45,640 bases of DNA from Zoogloea sp041904905 (GCF_041904905.1 NZ_JAYRMI010000030.1:1-45640), one strand, 5' to 3'; counted from the stretch's first letter, positions 1 to 6,280 are shown. The notes: a model not told the origin generated them from the letters alone. Made by a program: numbers and translations.

Positions 1-8
1 AAGCGCCC

Positions 9-93
9 GGTCGGGAGCAAATTCGTCCGACCCGGGAGCGCGCACCTCCCAACCGGGAGAAAAAAGGTCCGACCGGGAGCTTGGGGCTCCCGG
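9..93. repeat. Phased CGGGAG direct repeats ending in a hairpin
   Basis: The hexamer CGGGAG starts at 12, 33, 54 and 74, so the spacings are 21, 21 and 20 bp, close to two helical turns each. An inverted copy (GCTCCCG) lies at 86-92. The last direct copy and the inverted copy form a perfect 8-bp hairpin (CCGGGAGC at 73-80, GCTCCCGG at 86-93, 5-nt loop). Several copies carry a preceding GTCC or GACC. The array is about 140 bp upstream of the recombinase-like gene and may continue beyond the window edge. It could be an operator or iteron-like protein-binding array, a recombination site, or the tail of an upstream repeat family. The hairpin has no T-tract, so it is a poor terminator. Confidence 0.6.
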
Positions 94-195
94 CGTAGGG
101 ACAGGGCTGCCGAGCCGCGGAGTCGGTGGGGCGGGCGCCGAGCGCGGATGGGCGTGGTAGTAGGGGTTTTCGGAATGGAAGGGGTGGGGTTGTTC

Positions 196-235
196 TGTTA
201 AAATTCCCGTAAATTTTTCATCGTACATAAAATGT
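196..235 (+). promoter_or_regulatory. AT-rich leader of the recombinase-like gene
   Basis: This is a strikingly AT-rich stretch in otherwise GC-rich DNA, directly in front of the ATG at 232. No convincing pair of sigma-70 hexamers is visible. TTGTTC at 190-195 and TACATA at 224-229 are the nearest matches and are badly spaced. ACAT-AAA-ATGT at 225-235 is a short inverted repeat that includes the start codon and could be an autoregulatory site. No clear Shine-Dalgarno sequence precedes the ATG, so the message may be leaderless or weakly translated. Confidence 0.3.
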
Positions 236-801
236 CAAGAAATCAACGGGTAGGCTACGTACAGATTTCGATGGATGCCGGAGACCCTGGAGTTCAGCGC
301 GAGGCGTTGGTCAGGGCCGGTTGTACGGCGATCTACGAGGATGCGCTCACCAAGGGCAGGAAATCCGAATGGCCCGAGTGGGAGCGATGCCGCAAGACAC
401 TGCGCGCGGGGGACACCCTTGTCGTGTGGCGTCTCGATCGCCTGGGACGTGGTTTGTCGGAGTTGATTCGCGTTGTCACCGAGCTGGTGCGCGACGGCAT
501 CGCGTTCGAGAGTGTCTCGGATGAGATTGCGACGACAGGCAGCGATGGAGTGGCCACTTCTCGCGTGTTCGCGGCGCTTGCCAATTCGGAGCACCACCTT
601 GTTCGGGAGCGGACCCATGCGGGGCTGAGCGCGGCCCGGGCTCGAGGGCGTGCTGGCGGAAGAAAGCCCAAGTTGGACGAGCAGGACGTGCTTGAGATTC
701 GGGCGCTTTGGCGCGACGCGAGCTTGTCAGTGGCGGATATCGCACGACGTTACGGTGTGTCGCGGACAACGCTTTACAAACATCTGGAATCGTCAGGCTG
801 A
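232..801 (+). CDS. Serine recombinase (invertase/resolvase) family protein with altered active site
   Basis: This 189-residue protein has the small invertase/resolvase layout of Hin and Tn3 resolvase. It has an N-terminal catalytic domain (about 5-140), a GRxGGR-type linker (138-144) and a C-terminal helix-turn-helix (about 150-188, YGVSRTTLYKHL). The nucleophile Ser13, Gln22 and the LDRLGR motif (Asp69, Arg70, Arg73) are present. By eye alignment to Hin and gamma-delta resolvase, however, the conserved Arg two residues before the Ser (R8 of resolvase) is Gln11. The Arg equivalent to R45 is Trp47, and the ER of the long-helix motif is Glu120-His121. The DNA-binding domain looks intact. I infer a weakened or dead recombinase that may still bind DNA. 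It lies just upstream of the restriction-modification genes on the same strand, and its codon use matches theirs rather than the rest of the window. Confidence 0.85.
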   Translation: MSRNQRVGYVQISMDAGDPGVQREALVRAGCTAIYEDALTKGRKSEWPEWERCRKTLRAGDTLVVWRLDRLGRGLSELIRVVTELVRDGIAFESVSDEIATTGSDGVATSRVFAALANSEHHLVRERTHAGLSAARARGRAGGRKPKLDEQDVLEIRALWRDASLSVADIARRYGVSRTTLYKHLESSG

Positions 802-820
802 ACGCCCGCTGCAAGAGAGC

Positions 821-854
821 GGCTGTGGTGTGGGCGGCAACCTGCACCACAGCC
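821..854. promoter_or_regulatory. Perfect 10-bp dyad between recombinase-like and endonuclease genes
   Basis: GGCTGTGGTG at 821-830 is the exact inverse complement of CACCACAGCC at 845-854, separated by 14 nt. It occupies most of the 72-bp gap between the two genes. No T-tract follows, so it does not look like an intrinsic terminator. It could be an operator for a dimeric regulator, an mRNA hairpin limiting endonuclease translation, or a recombinase half-site pair. Confidence 0.55.
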
Positions 855-873
855 TGACCATAACCTGCCTGCG

Positions 874-1704
874 ATGGAGGCGAAGGCATGGCTGAACATA
901 CTTTACATGGCTCACGAACAAGATCCAGACCTTCCTCATGGCGACGACGAGATTGCCGAAGCGGGCTTCGATGCTGACGACGATGTTGCATTACGGCCCG
1001 GACCGAATGCCGATCCAATGGCCGACATCGAGCGGTACATCAGACCCGAGGTCCGTGCTCTTTACGATGTGTTCAGCTATCGGCACGCGGCGGCGATCCT
1101 CTCCACCTCGTTTCCCGTCGAGCTGGACGAAATCCAGCAGGCGTTGCTCGCATTTCGAATCTCGGTGCGGGATATCGGCATGCCCGGCGGAAACGAGTCG
1201 GTCATACCCAAGAAATTCTCCGGCGCGTTGCGTCCGGCTGATTGGGTCGAGACCCGCATCCAGGGAGATCTGTTGGTGAGGTCGCACAGTTTTCTTCCTG
1301 GTGGCAGGCAGAAAGAGGCCAGACGTAATGAGCGCACGATAGAGAACTTCATCGATGGCCACAAAATCGACTACGTGAAAGGACGAGTGGCCTTCGATAT
1401 GGAGTGGAACTCCAAGGATCAGACCTTCGACCGGGATCTGTACGCCATGCGGACCTTCCATGAATGCGGCTTGATCAGTGCGGGCGTCATGGTCACCCGA
1501 AGTGCCGCGCTGAACCCCGTGTTCGACAAAGTGCCGCAACTGGACAAAGCAGGTAACGAAGTCGGCAAGAGCGTGAAGGCGAAGTTCGGTGCCAGTACCA
1601 CCTGGATGGGCAAGCTCCTTTACCGCCTCAACGCCGGGCGCCATGGCGGCTGCCCGGTGCTCGTGTTCGGTATCACACCAAAATTGATTGAAGACTGGAA
1701 CTAA
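874..1704 (+). CDS. BglII/BstYI-family type II restriction endonuclease
   Basis: This 276-residue protein resembles the BglII/BstYI family of type II endonucleases. The conserved core runs from about residue 60 (ALYDVFSYRHA) to 275 (VFGITPKLI). The likely metal-binding motif is KIDY (Asp166) followed by FDMEWNSKDQ (Asp175, Glu177, Asn179, Lys181), a variant of PD-(D/E)XK. GGNES at 105-109 and STTWMGKL near 246 are also family-like. The first 50 residues are acidic and not obviously homologous. The start is uncertain: in-frame ATGs occur at 874, 907 and 1018 and none has a good ribosome site. A strong GGAGG at 876-880 instead serves an out-of-frame ATG at 888. The gene ends 5 nt before the methyltransferase ATG, so the two should be co-translated. 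The recognition sequence is not deducible here; relatives cut within GATC-centred sites. Confidence 0.85.
   Translation: MEAKAWLNILYMAHEQDPDLPHGDDEIAEAGFDADDDVALRPGPNADPMADIERYIRPEVRALYDVFSYRHAAAILSTSFPVELDEIQQALLAFRISVRDIGMPGGNESVIPKKFSGALRPADWVETRIQGDLLVRSHSFLPGGRQKEARRNERTIENFIDGHKIDYVKGRVAFDMEWNSKDQTFDRDLYAMRTFHECGLISAGVMVTRSAALNPVFDKVPQLDKAGNEVGKSVKAKFGASTTWMGKLLYRLNAGRHGGCPVLVFGITPKLIEDWN
888..977 (+). CDS. Possible 29-codon leader ORF overlapping the endonuclease start
   Basis: The ATG at 888 has the best ribosome-binding site in this region (GGAGGCGAAGG, 7-nt spacing) but opens a different frame from the endonuclease, stopping at TGA 975-977. The product would be short and Arg/Ser-rich, with no recognisable family. 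It may be a translated leader that tunes endonuclease expression, or chance. If the endonuclease actually starts at 1018, this ORF would precede it as an uncoupled leader. Confidence 0.25.
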   Translation: MAEHTLHGSRTRSRPSSWRRRDCRSGLRC

Positions 1705-1709
1705 TCATC

Positions 1710-2399
1710 ATGACCAATCCCAAGGCTGACGAAGCCCCCGATGCAGCGGGGGACCTTCTCGCCCGCCATGGCGGACGGCAATTTCATACGATCTTGGCCG
1801 ACCCCCCCTGGCAGTTCCAGAATCGAACCGGAAAGATGGCGCCGGAGCATAAGCGTCTGTCGCGGTATGGAACGATGAATCTTGAGGCGATCATGGCGCT
1901 GCCTGTCGAACAGTTGGCTGCCGACACGGCGCATCTTTACCTTTGGGTGCCTAACGCGCTGCTTCCGGAAGGGTTGCGCGTGATGGAAGCCTGGGGGTTT
2001 GAATACAAGTCAAACATCGTTTGGCACAAAGTCCGCAAGGATGGCGGGCCGGATGGGCGTGGCGTCGGGTTCTATTTTCGGAACGTCACCGAGTTGGTGT
2101 TGTTCGGCATTCGCGGCAAGAACGCGAGAACGCTTGCCCCGGGCCGTCGTCAGGTGAATTTCCTCGCTACCCAGAAGCGCGAGCACTCTCGAAAACCCGA
2201 CGAGTTCTACGACATTGTCGAGTCGTGCAGCCCGGGGCCCTACCTGGAACTATTTGCCCGTGGGCCCCGTATCGGTTGGGATGTCTGGGGTAACCAGTCG
2301 GATGAGTATTATCCGACGTGGCCGACGTACTCCAATCATTCCCAGTCGGATCGCGATGGCGAACTGGCCGATCTCGCAGCGCTGCCGCTCTTCAAATAG
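1710..2399 (+). CDS. MT-A70 family adenine-N6 DNA methyltransferase
   Basis: This 229-residue protein is an MT-A70-type S-adenosylmethionine-dependent adenine methyltransferase. The catalytic motif DPPW is at 31-34, followed by the family pattern of an aromatic-rich second motif (LYLWVPNALL), FEYKSNIVWHK, and a GRRQVNF...HSRKPDE...YLELFAR segment near 145-185. The ORF is intact. It starts 5 nt after the endonuclease stop, and the cognate role is inferred from this pairing: it would protect host sites from the adjacent BglII-like endonuclease. Its base composition and codon use (TTG, CGT, ATT) match the two upstream genes and differ from the strongly GC-biased core genes, which suggests acquisition as one cassette. 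Solitary MT-A70 phage-type methyltransferases also exist, but the tight coupling favours a restriction-modification pair. Confidence 0.88.
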   Translation: MTNPKADEAPDAAGDLLARHGGRQFHTILADPPWQFQNRTGKMAPEHKRLSRYGTMNLEAIMALPVEQLAADTAHLYLWVPNALLPEGLRVMEAWGFEYKSNIVWHKVRKDGGPDGRGVGFYFRNVTELVLFGIRGKNARTLAPGRRQVNFLATQKREHSRKPDEFYDIVESCSPGPYLELFARGPRIGWDVWGNQSDEYYPTWPTYSNHSQSDRDGELADLAALPLFK

Positions 2400-2419
2400 C
2401 CTTTTTTGTCGCCCGAAAC

Positions 2420-2445
2420 AAAAACCCCCGGCGGGTGCCGGGGGT
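2420..2445 (-). terminator. Rho-independent terminator of the PEP-CTERM gene
   Basis: Read on the minus strand, a 9-bp GC-rich stem (ACCCCCGGC at 2424-2432, GCCGGGGGT at 2437-2445, 4-nt loop) is followed by a T-run. It lies just after the stop codon at 2454. It also separates this gene from the convergent methyltransferase gene. Confidence 0.8.
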
Positions 2446-2453
2446 GGTCAGGC

Positions 2454-3074
2454 TTACTTGCGGCGGCGGGCCAGGCCCAGGCCGGTGAGGCCGAGGGCGG
2501 CCAGCATCAGGGCGGTGGGCTCGGGCACGGTCCCGCCGTTGCCGAGGCTGATGTTGGGGCCGAAGTAGCCCCAGGGCATGTCGTTCACGTAGGTGGGCGC
2601 GGTGAGGAAGTCGCCGCTGGTGCCGGCCGAGTAGGCGTTGCCCAGCTTGCTGAGGCGCGGGTCGACGACCAGATTGGCAATATCGGCGCCGAAGAGGTAG
2701 GCGTCGGAGAGGCTGGCGCCCACCACCCGGTAGTCGCCCGGGCCGAGGGTGAGCGGGGCGATGCTGGCCACGCGGAACAGGCCCTGCAGGGTGGAGGCCG
2801 AGGTGACGGTGGCGGACGCAAGCAGGGTGCCGGCGCTGTCGTACAGATTCACCAGGTGATCGGCGGAGAAGCCGTTCTGGTCGGCGTCGAAGTAGCCCAG
2901 GCCGTCCACGGCGACGGTGGAGACGACGCTGAAGTTGACCCCGAGAACCCAGGAGCCGTTGGTGTAGACCTCTTCGATGGTGCTGGCAGTCCAGCCGAGG
3001 CTGCCGGCGACGGCCAGCGACGTGGAGCCGGCGAGGGCGAGGCCGGCCAGGCTTTTGACGATGGAGTGCTTCAT
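2454..3074 (-). CDS. PEP-CTERM sorting-domain exported protein
   Basis: This 206-residue exported protein starts with a signal peptide (Lys2-His3, hydrophobic core to about residue 23, cleavage near AVAG). It ends in a canonical PEP-CTERM signal: VPEP, then a hydrophobic helix, then the basic RRRK tail. Such proteins are exported, processed by an exosortase and typically released to the surface or the extracellular matrix. The middle part (about 42-95: LGVNF, VDGLGYFDA, LYDSAGTLLASATV) resembles the beta-rich DUF4082-like domain found in other PEP-CTERM proteins. No enzymatic motif is visible and no exosortase gene is in the window. It is transcribed alone, from a sigma-54-type promoter about 80 bp upstream, and ends at a strong terminator. 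Confidence 0.9.
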   Translation of the reverse strand: MKHSIVKSLAGLALAGSTSLAVAGSLGWTASTIEEVYTNGSWVLGVNFSVVSTVAVDGLGYFDADQNGFSADHLVNLYDSAGTLLASATVTSASTLQGLFRVASIAPLTLGPGDYRVVGASLSDAYLFGADIANLVVDPRLSKLGNAYSAGTSGDFLTAPTYVNDMPWGYFGPNISLGNGGTVPEPTALMLAALGLTGLGLARRRK

Positions 3075-3391
3075 GGTGGGCTTCCTTGACTGAGCGATCT
3101 GACGAATGACGCAGGCTTGGCTGCATTGCCCGGGTCGGGTATTTGCCGATTAAGCAAAAATCGCGCCCAGTTTTGGAAAAGTAAAACAATTCAACAGTCT
3201 GCCGATTTTTCAAAGCGGCCGGGCGGTGCTTGCCGGGGGCGGCTGTAAAATTTGACGACATGATAAATTTCACAATTTCGCGTCATATGCCCGGTGGGCA
3301 GCGGCTTGAGCGGTGGGCGGATGGCCTTGGCAAGCTGGCGGGCGGGCTTGTAAATTTCGCGCCGTCGATGTGTCTCTGAAGGAGGGTGAGC
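3075..3391. other. 317-bp divergent intergenic region
   Basis: This gene-free stretch separates the minus-strand PEP-CTERM gene from the plus-strand gene at 3392. It contains the sigma-54-type promoter at 3153-3168. An AT-rich patch at 3241-3290 carries the inverted pair TGACG (3253-3257) and CGTCA (3281-3285), about 100 bp upstream of that promoter. This is a sensible distance for an enhancer-binding activator site. No sigma-70 promoter for the plus-strand gene stands out. Confidence 0.5.
3153..3168 (-). promoter_or_regulatory. Sigma-54 (-24/-12) promoter for the PEP-CTERM gene
   Basis: On the minus strand the sequence reads GGGCGCGATTTTTGCT. The invariant GG (3166-3167) and GC (3154-3155) are exactly 10 nt apart. 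It matches 5 of 7 positions of TGGCACG and all of TTGCW. Transcription would start near 3142, giving a leader of about 68 nt to the ATG at 3074. PEP-CTERM genes are known to be controlled by RpoN with the PrsK/PrsR two-component system in exosortase-bearing bacteria, which fits. Confidence 0.7.
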
Positions 3392-4177
3392 ATGCATTCC
3401 CTGATTGCCGAGTTGCAGCGCCTGTTCGGCCGGCCGGGGCAGGATCTGCCCGATCCGCTGCCGGCCGACGGTGTTGATCTCGATCTGGTGAGTCCGGACG
3501 GGCGGGTGTGGGCGATGGCGGTCGGTGTTGCGCCGGCGGCCGGGTGGGCGCCCGTGGCGGCCTTGTGCGAGGGCGCGGTGAATGGGCTGGCGCTGCCGCC
3601 GCCGGCGGTGTCGCTGGCGGCCGGGGCGGGGTTCCGGGTGTGGTTCTCGCTGGCCGATCCGGTGCCGCTGGCGCGGGCGGAGGCTTTCCTGGCCGGCCTG
3701 CAGGCGCGTTTCCTGGCCGATGTGCCGGCGGCGCTGGTGAGCTTGCTGCCGTCGGCGGTCGGGCGGGCGGTGCCGCTGGCGCCGGCGGCGGTGGGCGAGG
3801 GGCGCTGGACGGCCTTCATCGACCCGGCGATGGGCGGCATGTTCGCCGGCGAGACCTGGCTCGACATGGCGCCCAGCCCCGAGCGTCAGGCCGAGCTGCT
3901 GGCCGGCTTCCGGTCGATCGCGGCGGCGGATTTTGCGCGGGCGATGGCGGTGCTGGAACCCGGTGGCCCGGTGGTGCCGGCGCCGGTGGGGCCGGTGGCC
4001 GGGTTGGTGATGGAGCCGCCCGCGGTGCCCGGCGTTGCGCCGCACATCCGGCTGGCGGTGGGGGGCGGTTTTGTGGACCCGAAGAGCTTTTTGCTGGCGG
4101 TGATGAACGACCCGGGCGCGAGCGCCGATCACCGGATCGAGGCGGCGAAGGCCTTGTTGCCGTATTTCGAGGGGTGA
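3392..4177 (+). CDS. Conserved-looking protein of unknown function
   Basis: I do not recognise this 261-residue protein. The start at 3392 is chosen because AAGGAGGG (3379-3385) lies 6 nt upstream. The in-frame GTG at 3386 abuts the ribosome site and is rejected. The product is Ala/Pro/Gly-rich with no signal peptide and no clear transmembrane helix. The N-terminal 25 residues look helical (HSLIAELQRLF). The C-terminal 40 residues (FLLAVMNDPGASADHRIEAAKALLPYFE) resemble short helical segments seen in phage terminase-small-subunit-like proteins, which is only a weak hint. Codon use is extremely GC-rich, like the core genes and unlike the restriction cassette. It ends before a palindromic terminator shared with gatB. 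Confidence 0.75.
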   Translation: MHSLIAELQRLFGRPGQDLPDPLPADGVDLDLVSPDGRVWAMAVGVAPAAGWAPVAALCEGAVNGLALPPPAVSLAAGAGFRVWFSLADPVPLARAEAFLAGLQARFLADVPAALVSLLPSAVGRAVPLAPAAVGEGRWTAFIDPAMGGMFAGETWLDMAPSPERQAELLAGFRSIAAADFARAMAVLEPGGPVVPAPVGPVAGLVMEPPAVPGVAPHIRLAVGGGFVDPKSFLLAVMNDPGASADHRIEAAKALLPYFEG

Positions 4178-4204
4178 TGCCGGGGCGGCGGCCCGGAAAG
4201 TGCG

Positions 4205-4225
4205 AACCCCGGCCTGGCCGGGGTT
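4205..4225. terminator. Bidirectional hairpin between the unknown gene and gatB
   Basis: AACCCCGGCC (4205-4214) and GGCCGGGGTT (4216-4225) form a perfect 10-bp palindrome around a single T. It lies between two convergent genes. The flanking T-tracts are short, so termination may be moderate, but the position fits a shared terminator. Confidence 0.6.
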
Positions 4226-4275
4226 GTTGAAGCGGGCGGGGCCCGACGCATCCGCCGGGCCGGGCTGGAGCCGGG

Positions 4276-5736
4276 CTACCCGAGCTTCTTCTTCAGCAGC
4301 TCATTCACCTGCGCCGGGTTGGCCTTGCCCTTGCTGGCCTTCATGCACTGGCCGACCAGCGCGTTGAAGGCTTTTTCCTTGCCGGCGCGGAATTCCTCGA
4401 CCGACTTCTGGTTGGCGGCCAGCACCTCGTCGATGATCGCCTCGATGGCGCCGGTGTCGGTGACCTGCTTGAGGCCCTGGGCTTCGATGATGGCGTCGGC
4501 GGATTCGCCTTCGCCGTTCCACAGCGCTTCGAAGACCTTCTTGGCGATGGCGTTGGAGATGGTGTTGTCGGCGATGCGGGCGACGAGGCCGGCGAGTTGC
4601 AGCGCGCTCACCGGGCTGGCGGTGATGTCCAGCTCGGCCTTGTTGAGGCGCGCGGCGAGGTCGCCCATCACCCAGTTGGCGCAGGTTTTGGCGCTGGCGG
4701 CGCCGGCTGCGGCGACGGCGTCGACGTAGAACTGGGCGGTCTCGCGGCTGGCGGTCAGCGTCGTCGCGTCGTAGGCGGAGAGGCCGTATTCGCCCTGGAA
4801 GCGGGCCGACAGGGCGGCGGGCAGCTCGGGCATCTCGCCCTTGACGCGGGCTATCCAGTCGGCGCCGATCACGAGCGGCAGCAGGTCGGGGTCGGGGAAG
4901 TAGCGGTAGTCGTGGGCGTCTTCCTTGCTGCGCATGGCGCGGGTTTCGCCGGTGTCCGGGTCGAACAGCACGGTGGCCTGCTGAACCTTGCCGCCGTCCT
5001 CGATCAGGTCGATCTGCCACTGGATCTCGTAGTCGATGGCCTGCTGCAGGAAGCGGAAGCTGTTGAGGTTCTTGATCTCGCGGCGGGTGCCGAACGCGGC
5101 CTGGCCGCGGGGGCGCACCGAGACGTTGGCGTCGCAGCGGAAGGAGCCTTCCTGCATGTTGCCGTCGCAGATGTCGATCCAGCGCACCAGGGCGTGGAGC
5201 GCCTTGGCGTAGGCCACGGCTTCGGCGGACGAGCGCATGTCGGGCTCTGAGACGATCTCGAGCAGCGGCGTGCCGGCGCGGTTGAGGTCGATGCCGGTCA
5301 TGCCGTGGAAGTCTTCGTGGAGGCTCTTGCCGGCGTCTTCTTCAAGGTGGGCGCGGGTGAGATTGACGCGCTTTTCGTAGTGGCCGCCCTTGCCGTCGGG
5401 CACCAGCAGGTCGAGGTGGCCGCCCTGGACGACGGGCAGCTCGTACTGGCTGATCTGGTAGCCCTTGGGGAGATCGGGGTAGAAGTAGTTCTTGCGGGCG
5501 AAGATGCTCTTGGGCGACACGCTGGCGCCCACCGCGAGGCCGAAGCGGATGGCCCGCTCGACAGCGCCCTTATTGAGCACCGGCAGCACGCCGGGCAGGG
5601 CGATATCCACCGCGCAGGCCTGCACGTTGGGTTCGGCGCCGAAGGCGATGCTGGCGCCGGAGAAGATCTTGGATTGCGTGTTGAGCTGGGTGTGAACTTC
5701 CAGCCCGATGATGACTTCCCAGTCGGTTCTGCTCAT
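4276..5736 (-). CDS. gatB: Aspartyl/glutamyl-tRNA amidotransferase subunit B
   Basis: This 486-residue protein is full length for GatB, the subunit of the GatCAB complex that phosphorylates and transamidates misacylated Glu-tRNA(Gln) or Asp-tRNA(Asn) to Gln- or Asn-tRNA. The N-terminal kinase-like cradle has the family signatures GLEVHTQL (about 11-18), YFYPDLPKGYQISQY and DLNRAGTPLLEIVSEPD. The C-terminal part carries the helical and YqeY-like tRNA-binding tail, ending in NPAQVNELLKKKLG. It is the last gene of a minus-strand operon, after gatC, gatA and an inserted lipoprotein gene whose stop is 30 bp upstream. It runs into the hairpin at 4205-4225. Confidence 0.97.
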   Translation of the reverse strand: MSRTDWEVIIGLEVHTQLNTQSKIFSGASIAFGAEPNVQACAVDIALPGVLPVLNKGAVERAIRFGLAVGASVSPKSIFARKNYFYPDLPKGYQISQYELPVVQGGHLDLLVPDGKGGHYEKRVNLTRAHLEEDAGKSLHEDFHGMTGIDLNRAGTPLLEIVSEPDMRSSAEAVAYAKALHALVRWIDICDGNMQEGSFRCDANVSVRPRGQAAFGTRREIKNLNSFRFLQQAIDYEIQWQIDLIEDGGKVQQATVLFDPDTGETRAMRSKEDAHDYRYFPDPDLLPLVIGADWIARVKGEMPELPAALSARFQGEYGLSAYDATTLTASRETAQFYVDAVAAAGAASAKTCANWVMGDLAARLNKAELDITASPVSALQLAGLVARIADNTISNAIAKKVFEALWNGEGESADAIIEAQGLKQVTDTGAIEAIIDEVLAANQKSVEEFRAGKEKAFNALVGQCMKASKGKANPAQVNELLKKKLG

Positions 5737-5765
5737 GGTGGCTCTCTAGATTTGGTGTCGTTCGG

Positions 5766-6272
5766 TCAGTCGCAGTGGCCGGTGCTCTTGTCGATCAGGA
5801 GCGGCCACACGTAGTCGTGGGCGCTGGCCGGGCTGCACAGGGTGTGGCAGTTGGCAAAGGCGACGGTGATCTGCTCGCCCTGTTCCCACATGTGAACCCG
5901 GCAGTCCCGCGCGCCGGTGAGTTCGACGGAGGGCAGGGCCTGGGTCTGGCGGAACTGGGCGAGGTCGTAGCGGCAGGTGCCGCGCTTGGGCATCGTCACT
6001 TCGGCCTTGAAGGCATTGACCTTGGAGTTGACCACCTCGACGGTGGCGCTGCCGAAGTTGCCGGTCTCGTCCTTGAACTTGCATTGCGTGCTCACCGAGA
6101 AGGTGCGCAGGGGCATCGGCTTGAGCTTGCCGCCGGTGCCGGTGGCCGGGCGCTCGACGATGCCACCCCCCGCGGTGCCGTCATCGGCGGGGTGGCCGGG
6201 CAGCTCCAGGGTGCCGCAGCCGGCGAGGGCGGCCACGGCGGCAGCGAGGAGGGTGCGCTGGATCGGCTTCAT
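5766..6272 (-). CDS. Lipoprotein of unknown function encoded inside the gat operon
   Basis: This 168-residue protein has a type II signal peptide: MKPIQR, a hydrophobic stretch and the lipobox LAGC with Cys19. It should be lipidated and exported, and it has no obvious Lol-avoidance Asp at +2 (Gly20), so the outer membrane is likely. The mature part has a Gly/Ala/Thr linker followed by a domain with six or more Cys (QCKFKD, RGTCRYDL, ARDCRVHMWE, ANCHTLCS, TGHCD), probably disulphide-bonded in the periplasm. I do not recognise the family. It starts 8 bp after the gatA stop and ends 30 bp before gatB, so it is co-transcribed with housekeeping amidotransferase genes. This is odd, because the other members act in the cytoplasm. 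Confidence 0.85.
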   Translation of the reverse strand: MKPIQRTLLAAAVAALAGCGTLELPGHPADDGTAGGGIVERPATGTGGKLKPMPLRTFSVSTQCKFKDETGNFGSATVEVVNSKVNAFKAEVTMPKRGTCRYDLAQFRQTQALPSVELTGARDCRVHMWEQGEQITVAFANCHTLCSPASAHDYVWPLLIDKSTGHCD

Positions 6273-6280
6273 CGCGGGTT

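Noticed and set aside
73..93. Hairpin at the left end as an intrinsic terminator
   Set aside because: It has an 8-bp GC stem but no T-run on either side, and its arms are copies of the phased repeat, so it is reported as part of that array.
3386..3391. GTG at 3386 as start of the unknown protein
   Set aside because: It directly abuts the Shine-Dalgarno sequence; ATG 3392 has the correct 6-nt spacing.
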